A stretch of DNA of 64,000 nt from Polynucleobacter sp. (GTDB taxonomy: Bacteria > Pseudomonadota > Gammaproteobacteria > Burkholderiales > Burkholderiaceae): NCBI RefSeq assembly GCF_030693775.1, contig NZ_JAUXZY010000004.1, forward strand, positions 744,001 to 808,000, in the 5' to 3' direction. The notes beneath the pieces are model-generated. The model was not told the origin of the DNA. It searched no databases and worked only from the letters and a program-made list of their open reading frames with translations. Positions within the stretch are counted from its first letter, which is position 1. Every line of letters begins with the position of its first letter. A program made the translations under genes and the position numbers. Shown one piece after another: positions 1 to 7,697 of the stretch.

Positions 1-2
1 AT

Positions 3-368
3 CCAGCGATTCCATTGTGGCCCGAAAAAATGAGTAGCAGCTGGAATAAAGAAGTATTTTCTAAGTACAGCATCAGCGGGTATCCGCAAAATAAAAACGA
101 TTGGCAGCTCTATATGAGTGCCCACGGTTGGGAAAAAATTACCGTACCGGCGGGGGATTTTATTGCGTTACGTTTTCAGAATCTCATCAACTTTGAGAAT
201 AATGATCCGAATATAATCAACTCCATTCGCCGCGAAACTATCTGGTTTGCGCCGCAAATTGGGCGCTGGGTTGCGCGCGAATCTTCTGGTTCATTCCAAA
301 TTCAAGGTCAAATTGGCGCAGTCTTGCTAGAAAACAGCACAAAGTGGGAATTACTTTCGTGGGCCTGA
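3..368 (+). CDS. Hypothetical protein, C-terminal part (paralogue of next gene), 5' end outside window
   Basis: An open frame enters from the left edge and ends at a TGA. The in-frame TTG at 15 is probably not the start, because the residues before it (P-A-I-P-L-WPEK) align with the middle of the downstream gene, which reads KPVPLWPEK. Further shared blocks are RRETIWFAPQIGRWVARE here against RRENAWFAPEVGRWVVRE there, and endings KWELLSWA against RWELVSWK. The two genes are therefore tandem paralogues, and this copy has lost its N-terminal half to the window edge. No enzyme motif is recognisable and I assign no function. If it resembles its neighbour it is an exported lipoprotein. Confidence 0.7.
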   Translation, partial: PAIPLWPEKMSSSWNKEVFSKYSISGYPQNKNDWQLYMSAHGWEKITVPAGDFIALRFQNLINFENNDPNIINSIRRETIWFAPQIGRWVARESSGSFQIQGQIGAVLLENSTKWELLSWA

Positions 369-377
369 TTTAAGTCG

Positions 378-1112
378 ATGTCACTCTTATCCTTGTCTCT
401 TTTGCAGCGTGCTCTGAAATGCATGGCATTGCTGAGTGCGCTACTGCTTACCGCGTGCTTAGGCTCGGTTTCGCACATCCCTAAGACCCCTATAACAGCG
501 CCCATAACCATTCCTGCAGTACGTGCTCCGGCAATAGGGCAGCAATGGGTATACGAGGTTCGCAATTACTTTAATGGCGAGTTGCTTGATGTGGTGACCG
601 AGACTGTGGTCGAGATCGGTCCTAAGGTGCGGATTGCACGCCAAGGTCAAAAATTAGGCCCGTTACCAGATGAAATCCAGGAGCCCTGGGGCATGAACTT
701 GCAGGATCCCAACTGGACACCGCCCCAGCGCTTTATAAAGCCTGTACCGCTATGGCCTGAAAAGCTGGTACCAGGGTGGTCTGGCTTTTATCGAACTCGT
801 TATCAAGTAGTCGGGTTTCCAGATAATGATTTTTATTGGGGTCTGAATATTGATGCCAAAGCGTGGAACCGTGTAAAGACCCAGGCGGGTGAATTTGATG
901 CTTTGCATTATGTCAACACGGCTGATTTTTTTGAGAGCGACGATTGGTTCCGAATAGCCAGTAATCGCCGCGAAAATGCGTGGTTTGCACCGGAGGTTGG
1001 ACGTTGGGTCGTGCGCGAACGGTTTGGTGAATACCTTTGGCTTGGTATGCGTGGATGGTCGGAGTCCATCAAAGAGGACTACTTGCGCTGGGAGCTAGTC
1101 TCATGGAAGTGA
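378..1112 (+). CDS. Putative lipoprotein of unknown function
   Basis: This 244-residue protein has an N-terminal hydrophobic stretch ending in a lipobox (LLLTAC, Cys at about residue 27), so it is probably an envelope lipoprotein. An in-frame ATG at 423 would give a tighter signal peptide (MALLSALLLTAC) and is an alternative start. The mature part is rich in Trp, Arg and aromatic residues and has no catalytic motif I recognise. It lies 9 bases after its truncated paralogue and 9 bases before queE, so all could share one transcript, although nothing links it to queuosine synthesis. The pair looks like a local gene duplication. Confidence 0.7.
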   Translation: MSLLSLSLLQRALKCMALLSALLLTACLGSVSHIPKTPITAPITIPAVRAPAIGQQWVYEVRNYFNGELLDVVTETVVEIGPKVRIARQGQKLGPLPDEIQEPWGMNLQDPNWTPPQRFIKPVPLWPEKLVPGWSGFYRTRYQVVGFPDNDFYWGLNIDAKAWNRVKTQAGEFDALHYVNTADFFESDDWFRIASNRRENAWFAPEVGRWVVRERFGEYLWLGMRGWSESIKEDYLRWELVSWK

Positions 1113-1121
1113 TCAAAACCA

Positions 1122-1775
1122 ATGTATAGCGTAAAAGAACTTTTCGCTACCCTACAAGGTGAGGGCGCGCATGCTGGCCGTGCCGCGGTTTTTTGCCGTT
1201 TTGCGGGCTGTAATTTATGGAGCGGTCGCGAAGAAGATCGTGCCAATGCCGTGTGCCAATTTTGCGATACCGACTTTGTTGGCACGGATGGCGATGGCGG
1301 TGGAAAATTTGAGACTGCGCTAGATTTGGCCGCGCAAATTGAGCTTGCTTGGCAGGCAGCGGGTGGCGCTAGCCACCATCGTTATGTCGTGTTTACTGGC
1401 GGTGAACCTTTATTGCAACTCGATGCAGATTTAATCAGCGCACTGCATGCATTGCATTTTGAAATTGCGATTGAGACCAATGGCACGCTGCCTGTACCCA
1501 AAGGAGTGGATTGGGTTTGCGTGAGTCCAAAAGCGGGTTCTGAGCTAGTGGTCTTGCAGGCAGATGAAATGAAGTTAGTAGTTCCGCAAGTAGGCCATGA
1601 TGGATTGGAACAACTGCTGACGCGGTTTGAGCGAATGGACTACCGACATCGCTACATTCAGCCCATGGATGGGCTGCTGCGTTCAGAAAACACGGCATTA
1701 GCAGTGCGTATTTGCCAAAACAGGCCGCTCTGGCGGCTGAGCTTACAAACCCATAAATGGATCGGAATTCGATGA
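1122..1775 (+). CDS. queE: 7-carboxy-7-deazaguanine synthase QueE (radical SAM)
   Basis: QueE converts 6-carboxy-tetrahydropterin into 7-carboxy-7-deazaguanine in the queuosine precursor pathway. The N-terminus (YSVKELFATLQGEGAHAGR) is typical of the family. The [4Fe-4S]-binding cysteines are C30, C45 and C48, in the CX14CX2C spacing used by one QueE subgroup instead of the usual radical-SAM CX3CX2C. A glycine-rich SAM-binding segment (FTGGEPLLQ) follows at about residue 88. Length is 217 residues, normal for the family. The stop overlaps the start of queD (ATGA), so the two are translationally coupled and supply consecutive substrate and enzyme. Confidence 0.95.
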   Translation: MYSVKELFATLQGEGAHAGRAAVFCRFAGCNLWSGREEDRANAVCQFCDTDFVGTDGDGGGKFETALDLAAQIELAWQAAGGASHHRYVVFTGGEPLLQLDADLISALHALHFEIAIETNGTLPVPKGVDWVCVSPKAGSELVVLQADEMKLVVPQVGHDGLEQLLTRFERMDYRHRYIQPMDGLLRSENTALAVRICQNRPLWRLSLQTHKWIGIR

Positions 1776-2236
1776 GCATCCCCACCCCAGCCATTACCAT
1801 CACCCGTCGGCTTGAGTTTGATGCAGGACATCGCATTCCTCACCACGATGGCCAATGCCGTCATCTGCATGGGCATCGCTATGCGATTGAGTTAACCGTA
1901 TCGGGCGATGTGCTTGAGACCCCTGGCAAGGCAGACGATGGCATGGTGCTTGACTTTGGAGACATCAAGCGCCTGGCAAATGAACATCTGGTCAGCTTAT
2001 GGGATCACGCTTTTTTAGTCGCCAAAGAAGATCAGGCAGTAGTCGCATTTTTAGCCAGCATGCCGAATCACAAGACAGTGATATTGGATCGGGTGCCCAC
2101 AGTCGAAAACCTCGCGCAAACTGCCTTTGCGATTTTGGAACCTATTTTTGCCGAGGCGTTTCAAGGACGGTTGCGCTTAGCCTCCATTCGTTTGTATGAA
2201 ACCCCCAATTGCTGGGCTGACATAAGCCAAAACTAG
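1772..2236 (+). CDS. queD: 6-carboxy-5,6,7,8-tetrahydropterin synthase QueD
   Basis: QueD makes 6-carboxytetrahydropterin from dihydroneopterin triphosphate, the step before QueE. I place the start at the ATG at 1772, which overlaps the queE stop. A longer reading from 1757 is open but would add five residues not seen in the family. Zinc ligands and catalytic residues are visible: H20 in FDAGH, then the C29-x-H31-x-H33-x-H35 block (CRHLHGHRY). The protein is 154 residues, within the usual range for the PTPS/QueD family. tadA follows 3 bases after the stop. Confidence 0.95.
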   Translation: MSIPTPAITITRRLEFDAGHRIPHHDGQCRHLHGHRYAIELTVSGDVLETPGKADDGMVLDFGDIKRLANEHLVSLWDHAFLVAKEDQAVVAFLASMPNHKTVILDRVPTVENLAQTAFAILEPIFAEAFQGRLRLASIRLYETPNCWADISQN

Positions 2237-2239
2237 ACA

Positions 2240-2695
2240 ATGCAGGCCGATATCGATCAGCAATTTATGGCGCTAGCCATAGAGCAGGCTAACTGTGCTG
2301 CTTTAGCTGGTGAAGTGCCGGTCGGCGCTGTAATAGTGCGCAATGGCCAAGTCTTAGCAAAAGCCTTTAATCAACCAATCGGTTTACATGACCCCAGCGC
2401 CCATGCTGAGATGCTGGTGTTGCGTGCCGCAGGGCAGAGTGAAGGCAATTACCGCTTGCCTGGAACGACGCTGTATGTCACTCTAGAGCCCTGCGCCATG
2501 TGTGCAGGAGCGATGCTACATGCGCGGGTAGAGCGGGTGGTTTATGGCGCGCCGGATCCGAAAACAGGTGCTGCCGGAAGTGCTCTGAATTTATTTGCCA
2601 ACCAGCAAATTAATCACCAAACCCAAGCTGAGGGCGGTGTGTTAGCAGAAGAATGCGGCCACGTTTTAAAACGCTTTTTTAAGGAGCGCCGTTAA
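2240..2695 (+). CDS. tadA: tRNA-specific adenosine deaminase TadA
   Basis: TadA deaminates the wobble adenosine A34 to inosine in tRNA-Arg(ACG). The zinc-dependent deaminase motif is complete: H55-A-E57 within DPSAHAEM, with the proton-shuttling Glu, and PC85AMC88 as the other zinc ligands. At 151 residues it is a standard bacterial TadA. It follows queD by 3 bases and its stop overlaps the next start in a TAATG arrangement, so it belongs to a compact run that contains two tRNA-modification functions (queuosine precursor and inosine). A general nucleoside deaminase is less likely, given the TadA-like sequence through the zinc site. Confidence 0.93.
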   Translation: MQADIDQQFMALAIEQANCAALAGEVPVGAVIVRNGQVLAKAFNQPIGLHDPSAHAEMLVLRAAGQSEGNYRLPGTTLYVTLEPCAMCAGAMLHARVERVVYGAPDPKTGAAGSALNLFANQQINHQTQAEGGVLAEECGHVLKRFFKERR

Positions 2696-3636
2696 TGCAA
2701 GTGCAGTTAATTGCCCCATCGGGCGCTAGTTTGGATGCGCGTAGTCCACAGGCTGGCATTTCCTGGTTAATCGGGCAGGGTGTATCTGTGCTGAATACGG
2801 AGTGCACAGAGCGCGTCCACCAGCGTTTTTCAGGTAGCGATGCAGAGCGAGTAACTGAACTAAATAGTCTTTCTGCATTGCCTGCAAGCACAACGGTGAT
2901 GGCGATGCGCGGCGGCTATGGATTGCATCGCCTGCTCGGGAGTATTGAGTGGCAGGCAATTCACAAGGCAGTAAAGGCTGGCCTGCAGATTTGCGGGCAC
3001 AGTGATTTCACGGCATTTCACCTAGGTTTGCTTGCAAAAACCGGCAGCATTAGCTTGGCTGGGCCCATGCTCAATTACGATTTTGGTCGGATTGACGAGA
3101 ACCAGGTTGTAGCGCCTGATCCATTCATGTGGACCCACTTTCAACGTGCAGTTCAGAAGCGCAGCCTGAGTGCGCAAGTCAATACAAGTCAGCAGCTCAG
3201 CGGCTTAGGAAGCAAAACAAAAAACAGTACTGGCATGCTCTGGGGTGGCAACCTAACGGTTCTTACGAGTTTGATTGGCACGCCTTACTTTCCTGCCGAG
3301 CAACAATATCAGAATGGCATTCTTTTTCTGGAGGATGTGAATGAACACCCTTACCGGATTGAGCGCATGCTCATGCAACTGCTCGACGCTGGAATCTTAG
3401 CAAAGCAAAGCGCAATCGTAATGGGTGGATTTTCAGCTTACCGCTTGTATGACAACGATCGTGGCTACAGTTTGCAAGTGGCGTTTGAGCTAATCCGCAG
3501 CCGTTTGCCCGGTTCAATTCCAATGTTGACGGATCTACCATTCGGACACCAGCCAAATAAATTGACATTACCTGTGGGCGCTATTGTTGAAATCGAAGCA
3601 AACGATGCCGGCTATTCCTTGCAAGCCGATTGGTAA
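2695..3636 (+). CDS. ldcA: LD-carboxypeptidase (muramoyltetrapeptide carboxypeptidase, S66 family)
   Basis: This enzyme removes the terminal D-alanine from tetrapeptides during cytoplasmic murein recycling. The S66 catalytic triad can be placed: Ser103 in ICGHSDFTA, Glu213 in FLEDVNEHPYR and His285 in PFGHQPNK. The N-terminal IAPSG block is also typical. There is no signal peptide, as expected for a cytoplasmic recycling enzyme. Length is 313 residues. The start ATG overlaps the tadA stop (TAATG). A microcin-C-immunity-type member of the same family is possible but less likely in this housekeeping context. Confidence 0.9.
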   Translation: MQVQLIAPSGASLDARSPQAGISWLIGQGVSVLNTECTERVHQRFSGSDAERVTELNSLSALPASTTVMAMRGGYGLHRLLGSIEWQAIHKAVKAGLQICGHSDFTAFHLGLLAKTGSISLAGPMLNYDFGRIDENQVVAPDPFMWTHFQRAVQKRSLSAQVNTSQQLSGLGSKTKNSTGMLWGGNLTVLTSLIGTPYFPAEQQYQNGILFLEDVNEHPYRIERMLMQLLDAGILAKQSAIVMGGFSAYRLYDNDRGYSLQVAFELIRSRLPGSIPMLTDLPFGHQPNKLTLPVGAIVEIEANDAGYSLQADW

Positions 3637-3666
3637 TCTACTCTAGGTAGCTTCTAAGGAATGCCT

Positions 3667-4539
3667 TTAAGCCTCGCCGGATTGCAAGGTGTAACTAGCC
3701 CCAGAATCCAATCCCAAGGCGTTTTTCAGAATAGGTAATGCGTCTTTGAGATGATCGCGCAGAGTCCAGGGTGGATTAAACACAAACATGCCACTGGCCT
3801 GCAAGCGCCGCTCACCGGGGGCGTTTTCAACCCGTAACTCAGTACGAAGCCAACTGCGTTGATGGGCTTTCGCAATGGCCTTCAGTCGATCCGGTAGTGC
3901 AATCGATTCGCGCCGCGCAATCACGGGATACCAGATGGCATAACAGCCGGTCGCAAAACGGCCAAGGGCTTCCTCTAGGCACAACTCCAGATTGCGATAA
4001 TCATTTTTGTCCTCATAGGACGGATCAATTAAGACAAGCCCACGCCGGCTCGGCGGGGGCAATAATCCTTTGAGTCGACTAAAACCATCGGCAGAATAGA
4101 CATCCACTTGCTTTGCGCGATTGAGTTGATTGATATTGCTACGCAAAATATCAATTTCATTGGGATGTAGTTCAAATAAACGCAGGCGATCCTGTGGGCG
4201 CAATAAACGGGCCAAGATAAAAGGAGAGCCTGGGTAGAGTGCAGCACTTTCTGCGGCATTCTCGATGGCAACGCAGGCCAAGTAGTCAGTGATGCTGGTT
4301 GGCACATCCGCGCCAGTACTTGCCAGATAGTCTTTAAGGCGAACAATACCGCCAGCCGATTCTTGGCTAATGGCAGCAAAGCCATCCTGTAGGTTGTATA
4401 GGCCCGCGCCAGCGTGGGTATCCACAATCGACAGTGCCCCCGGCTTTTCTTGCAAGTAACGGAGCAATTGAATCGCAATTAGATGCTTCAGAATGTCCGC
4501 GTGACTGCCCGCATGAAAGGCGTGCCGATAACTAAACAT
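3667..4539 (-). CDS. rlmJ: 23S rRNA (adenine(2030)-N6)-methyltransferase RlmJ
   Basis: RlmJ methylates A2030 of 23S rRNA. The N-terminus (MFSYRHAFHAGSHADILKH) is a family signature, and the catalytic N6-adenine methyltransferase motif appears as DPSYE at about residue 170. The protein is 290 residues, as usual. It is last in a long minus-strand run and begins 3 bases after the PAP2 gene stops, but its function is unrelated to the envelope genes upstream, so it may simply be read through. It converges with the LD-carboxypeptidase gene; I see no strong hairpin terminator in the 30 bases between them. Confidence 0.93.
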   Translation of the reverse strand: MFSYRHAFHAGSHADILKHLIAIQLLRYLQEKPGALSIVDTHAGAGLYNLQDGFAAISQESAGGIVRLKDYLASTGADVPTSITDYLACVAIENAAESAALYPGSPFILARLLRPQDRLRLFELHPNEIDILRSNINQLNRAKQVDVYSADGFSRLKGLLPPPSRRGLVLIDPSYEDKNDYRNLELCLEEALGRFATGCYAIWYPVIARRESIALPDRLKAIAKAHQRSWLRTELRVENAPGERRLQASGMFVFNPPWTLRDHLKDALPILKNALGLDSGASYTLQSGEA

Positions 4540-4542
4540 GCC

Positions 4543-5319
4543 TTAGATACGCCTGCGGGACTGCTGCTGCAAAAAGACGGCAAGCGTGAGTAATACAAGC
4601 GCAATGCACGCATATTGCAATGGCAAATTGAATGGGTGATCTAAAGTTTGATTTAGCAAGACGTAAAGCGAGGCAAGGCCGCCGATGGCGATCAGCCTTA
4701 GCCATGGACTGCGGGGCGATAGCTGTTTGTTTGGTAATAAGCATGCCAACTTAGCGCCAATCAAGCCGCACCAGATGCCGAGTCCCGCACCAACCAGTAC
4801 ATCGGTTAGCCAGTGGGCTCCTATGGCATTGCGCGAAAGCCCAACAGCACTTGCTGCAATGAAAAGCAATATAAAGGGTTTGCGTTTTTCGGCAGGAACG
4901 ATAAAAAAGTAGGCGCTAGCAACCGCAAATGCGGTGAGGGTATGGCCTGATGGCATCGCCTTATGAAACACCGCCTCGCCAATCCGGTAAAACTCATGCT
5001 CTTGCAAAATCCCAGCAGGGCGTGGCAGGCTAAATCCATTCTTAAGTACTGCGCTGATGATGGCGGCAACGCCACCTGCAAAGATTCCCGCGCTGAGCGC
5101 ACGTGGAGCAAGGATTAATAAGGGGAATGAAAGTGCAAAGACACCCCAACCATTGCCTAAAAATGTAATCCAGGTCCAAATCCAATCCGGAGCCAAGCGG
5201 GTTACCGCATTAATCGCAAGGAATGTACTTTGTTGTGATTCCGTAAAGTAGAGCGCAGCACCGATTCCGATGGGAACCAGGGGAATGCACCAAGCAACCC
5301 AAGAGAAGCGGGCGCCCAT
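4543..5319 (-). CDS. PAP2-family membrane phosphatase
   Basis: An integral membrane phosphatase with about six hydrophobic segments. All three PAP2 active-site motifs are intact: K-x6-RP (KNGFSLPRP), PSGH (AMPSGHTLTAF) and SR-x5-H-x3-D (SRNAIGAHWLTD). Known members dephosphorylate undecaprenyl pyrophosphate, phosphatidylglycerophosphate or lipid A. Which of these applies cannot be read from the sequence. It lies 7 bases after a GT9 glycosyltransferase and downstream of YbhN-like and GT39 genes, which favours a role in lipid-linked glycan or lipid A modification. Length 258 residues. Confidence 0.88.
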   Translation of the reverse strand: MGARFSWVAWCIPLVPIGIGAALYFTESQQSTFLAINAVTRLAPDWIWTWITFLGNGWGVFALSFPLLILAPRALSAGIFAGGVAAIISAVLKNGFSLPRPAGILQEHEFYRIGEAVFHKAMPSGHTLTAFAVASAYFFIVPAEKRKPFILLFIAASAVGLSRNAIGAHWLTDVLVGAGLGIWCGLIGAKLACLLPNKQLSPRSPWLRLIAIGGLASLYVLLNQTLDHPFNLPLQYACIALVLLTLAVFLQQQSRRRI

Positions 5320-5326
5320 GATTGAC

Positions 5327-6580
5327 TTAGCGTGCGCGATCGGCAGCGTCCAACTGGACTTCTACCTTAGCAAGAACATCGGCCACCGTAATGGCCTGCA
5401 TGCAGACATTATTTTGGCACGGTGTTTTACGGTGATTGGCAGCACTGACGCAGGGTGAGCACGCCAAGTTAGCCGTAATTGCAATCGAATTACCAATGGA
5501 GCCATACAGTGCTGGCGTTTCAGGTCCAAACAATACAACCGTACGCAACGGAGTTACTGCAGAAAAGTGACCTGGTCCAGAATCGTTTGTGACCATTACA
5601 TCCGACAGACTGTAGAGCGCAGGCAGTTCACCAAACTTAACCTGCCCAGCGAAATTGATCGCCGCTTTTACTTCGGCAACACGGCGCACCTTCTCCACAT
5701 AATCAAATTCAGCTGGAGATCCGGTAATCAAGATCAAATCAGCCGGCCAGCGGGCGTGTGCTGCGCGTATCAGCTCCGAAAAGCGCTGCTGTGACCACCG
5801 CCGCTGCGGCAATAGATCGCTGGCATTGGGATTGATCAAAATGAGGCGCTGTTGGCCATGACGATAAGGTACATCGGCATTGCGGGCCAAAGACTCAATG
5901 CGCTCCAATACCGCATTACGCACGGCCGGATCAATGACGGCCTGCGCCAGCTGAATTTCGTCATCGCGAATCTGAATTTTGCTAAATGGGATTTCGATTT
6001 CAGTGGCAAAGGCCGCATGTATTAAGGAAAAGAAATTCTTGGTAATGTGGATGTGTGGGTTGTAATGCACTTTGCGTGTCAGCATCGTGCCACGCCACAA
6101 TCCCTCACCATGGAAGATGTGATAACCCACACGTCTGCGAGCGCCACATAGGCCAGTTAGCAATGCAGTAAAACGTGAGAACAGTTCCAAGTCGATTACG
6201 GTATCGATGCCACGCATGCGCGCCTTGATTAAAAAAGCGATGGTATCGACAAGCAGTGTTCTGAGGCTGGAGGCATCAATCGTGAAAATATTTTCAGGTT
6301 TGACCGTGTTCAGCAAAGTAAGGCTGGCCTGATTACTCTTGAAGATTAAGAAAAAAAGTTCTGCGCCGCGCGCTTGCGCATTGCGCATGGCGGGGTCCAC
6401 CAAGATTGCGCTGCCCATTTCGGAGAGTTCAATAAAGAGGAGTTTTTTTGGCGCTTTGGAGTTGGCAGTAAAAATTCCCTTCACGAAATCAATGAGTGCT
6501 ACTACTGGGCTCATCAGCGCGCAAAGTGGTACACCGACCCAATGGTCGATGGCTCGCATGGTATTGACACTAATGCTCAT
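5327..6580 (-). CDS. Glycosyltransferase family 9 (heptosyltransferase-like)
   Basis: A 417-residue two-Rossmann-domain (GT-B) protein related to ADP-heptose:LPS heptosyltransferases. The C-terminal domain carries the donor-binding blocks VTNDSGPGHFSAV and VVLFGPETPALYG, followed by a cysteine-rich segment (CSPC, then TPCQNNVCM) common in this family. An in-frame ATG at 6559 is an alternative start; neither start has a strong ribosome-binding site. Gene order on this strand (GT39, YbhN-like, GT9, PAP2) suggests assembly or decoration of a lipid-linked envelope glycan. The actual sugar donor is unknown, so I do not name it waaC or waaF. Confidence 0.85.
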   Translation of the reverse strand: MSISVNTMRAIDHWVGVPLCALMSPVVALIDFVKGIFTANSKAPKKLLFIELSEMGSAILVDPAMRNAQARGAELFFLIFKSNQASLTLLNTVKPENIFTIDASSLRTLLVDTIAFLIKARMRGIDTVIDLELFSRFTALLTGLCGARRRVGYHIFHGEGLWRGTMLTRKVHYNPHIHITKNFFSLIHAAFATEIEIPFSKIQIRDDEIQLAQAVIDPAVRNAVLERIESLARNADVPYRHGQQRLILINPNASDLLPQRRWSQQRFSELIRAAHARWPADLILITGSPAEFDYVEKVRRVAEVKAAINFAGQVKFGELPALYSLSDVMVTNDSGPGHFSAVTPLRTVVLFGPETPALYGSIGNSIAITANLACSPCVSAANHRKTPCQNNVCMQAITVADVLAKVEVQLDAADRAR

Positions 6581-6617
6581 AAATAACTTATCTTCGCGTT
6601 AAAAAGTGGGTGCATGG

Positions 6618-7670
6618 CTATTTTCGCTTGAGAAGGGCATAAGCACCAGGCAAAACGCAGAAAAGGGTCATGGCGCCATAGCTAATGGAGCCCAATACGG
6701 TCAGTGAAGGGTTGATGCCCCACAAGGCCAGAACCGATACCAAGGTTGCCTCCCGCAGACCCCAGCCCGAAATACTAATCGGCAACATCAGTAATAGGCT
6801 CAGGGCAGGCAAGCCAATCATGAGTGCCTCAATCGGCACTTCGGCGCCATAAGCTTTTAAACAAAAACCCAAGGCAAAAATAGTTAGAAAATGAATGCCC
6901 ATGCCAAATATTGCTTGCGCAATGTTCATCGGCCAGGCAAAAGCCATTCGCACTCCAGGCAATGCACTGCTCATCCGAAAACGATCCAGTAGTTTTTGCA
7001 GTAGCACGCGTGTTGGTCCCCACGCCAATCCAATCGCCGCAATCAAAAACGATGCGGCCATGACTGCCATGACGGCATAGCCTAGCTGATTGCCCCATGC
7101 GGCCAAGGTAGCCCCGCCCAATATGAGACCAATACCGCCGAGTAAATTGTTTCCTGCAAGTCCAAGTAAGCGATCAACGAAGGTCATTACAAATCCCAGT
7201 CGCAAGGTAGGATCGACTTGCTCGAGGCTTACTTCCTGATGCAGCTCGGTGTCGAGTTTTTTCTCTTCAGATGCGCTGCTCGCTAATTTCCCGCTGGGCT
7301 TTAGGTGGCTGCCGGTGATCGCACGGTAACTGTCGCCGCCTAAGGTGCTTGGAAGACCTTGATTAATCAGGCCGCCTGCAAAATACAGGGAAATGTAACC
7401 CGCAATGCTGCCTTGAAAGCCCACGCTGCGCATGAGCAAACCCCAGCGTAGGCCACCGCATAAAAATGCACCACTCAAGCAGAAAAAAGCCGCCACAAAC
7501 CACAGGGGTTCTATTTGTAAATCAGATGCAAATAAGGCTGCCCAATCAATTCCGCTGGTTGCTTTCCATAACAGGGCAATTGACAGCACAACCCGTATGG
7601 TTGGCCAGCTGCGTTTTAGAAGGTACTTCCAGCGCGGGGACGTGCTTGCTGGGGCCGATTTTGCGCTCAT
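6618..7670 (-). CDS. YbhN/AglD family membrane protein (lysylphosphatidylglycerol synthase TM region)
   Basis: A 350-residue polytopic protein with about eight hydrophobic segments, resembling the flippase-like transmembrane domain of MprF and the YbhN/AglD families. Recognisable blocks include SLYFAGGLINQGLPSTLGGD near residue 100, a frequent signature of this fold, and ISGWGLREATL near residue 300. A hydrophilic insert of about 30 residues rich in Ser, Glu and Lys lies near residues 120-150. There is no soluble aminoacyl-transferase domain, so it is not a complete MprF. Lying between two glycosyltransferase genes, it may move or remodel a lipid-linked intermediate. Confidence 0.8.
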   Translation of the reverse strand: MSAKSAPASTSPRWKYLLKRSWPTIRVVLSIALLWKATSGIDWAALFASDLQIEPLWFVAAFFCLSGAFLCGGLRWGLLMRSVGFQGSIAGYISLYFAGGLINQGLPSTLGGDSYRAITGSHLKPSGKLASSASEEKKLDTELHQEVSLEQVDPTLRLGFVMTFVDRLLGLAGNNLLGGIGLILGGATLAAWGNQLGYAVMAVMAASFLIAAIGLAWGPTRVLLQKLLDRFRMSSALPGVRMAFAWPMNIAQAIFGMGIHFLTIFALGFCLKAYGAEVPIEALMIGLPALSLLLMLPISISGWGLREATLVSVLALWGINPSLTVLGSISYGAMTLFCVLPGAYALLKRK

Positions 7671-7697
7671 AGCCGTAAGGATAAAGCAGGCGAGCGC

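Noticed and set aside
1112..1122. preQ1 riboswitch before queE
   Set aside because: Only 9 bases separate queE from the preceding gene, too few for an aptamer.
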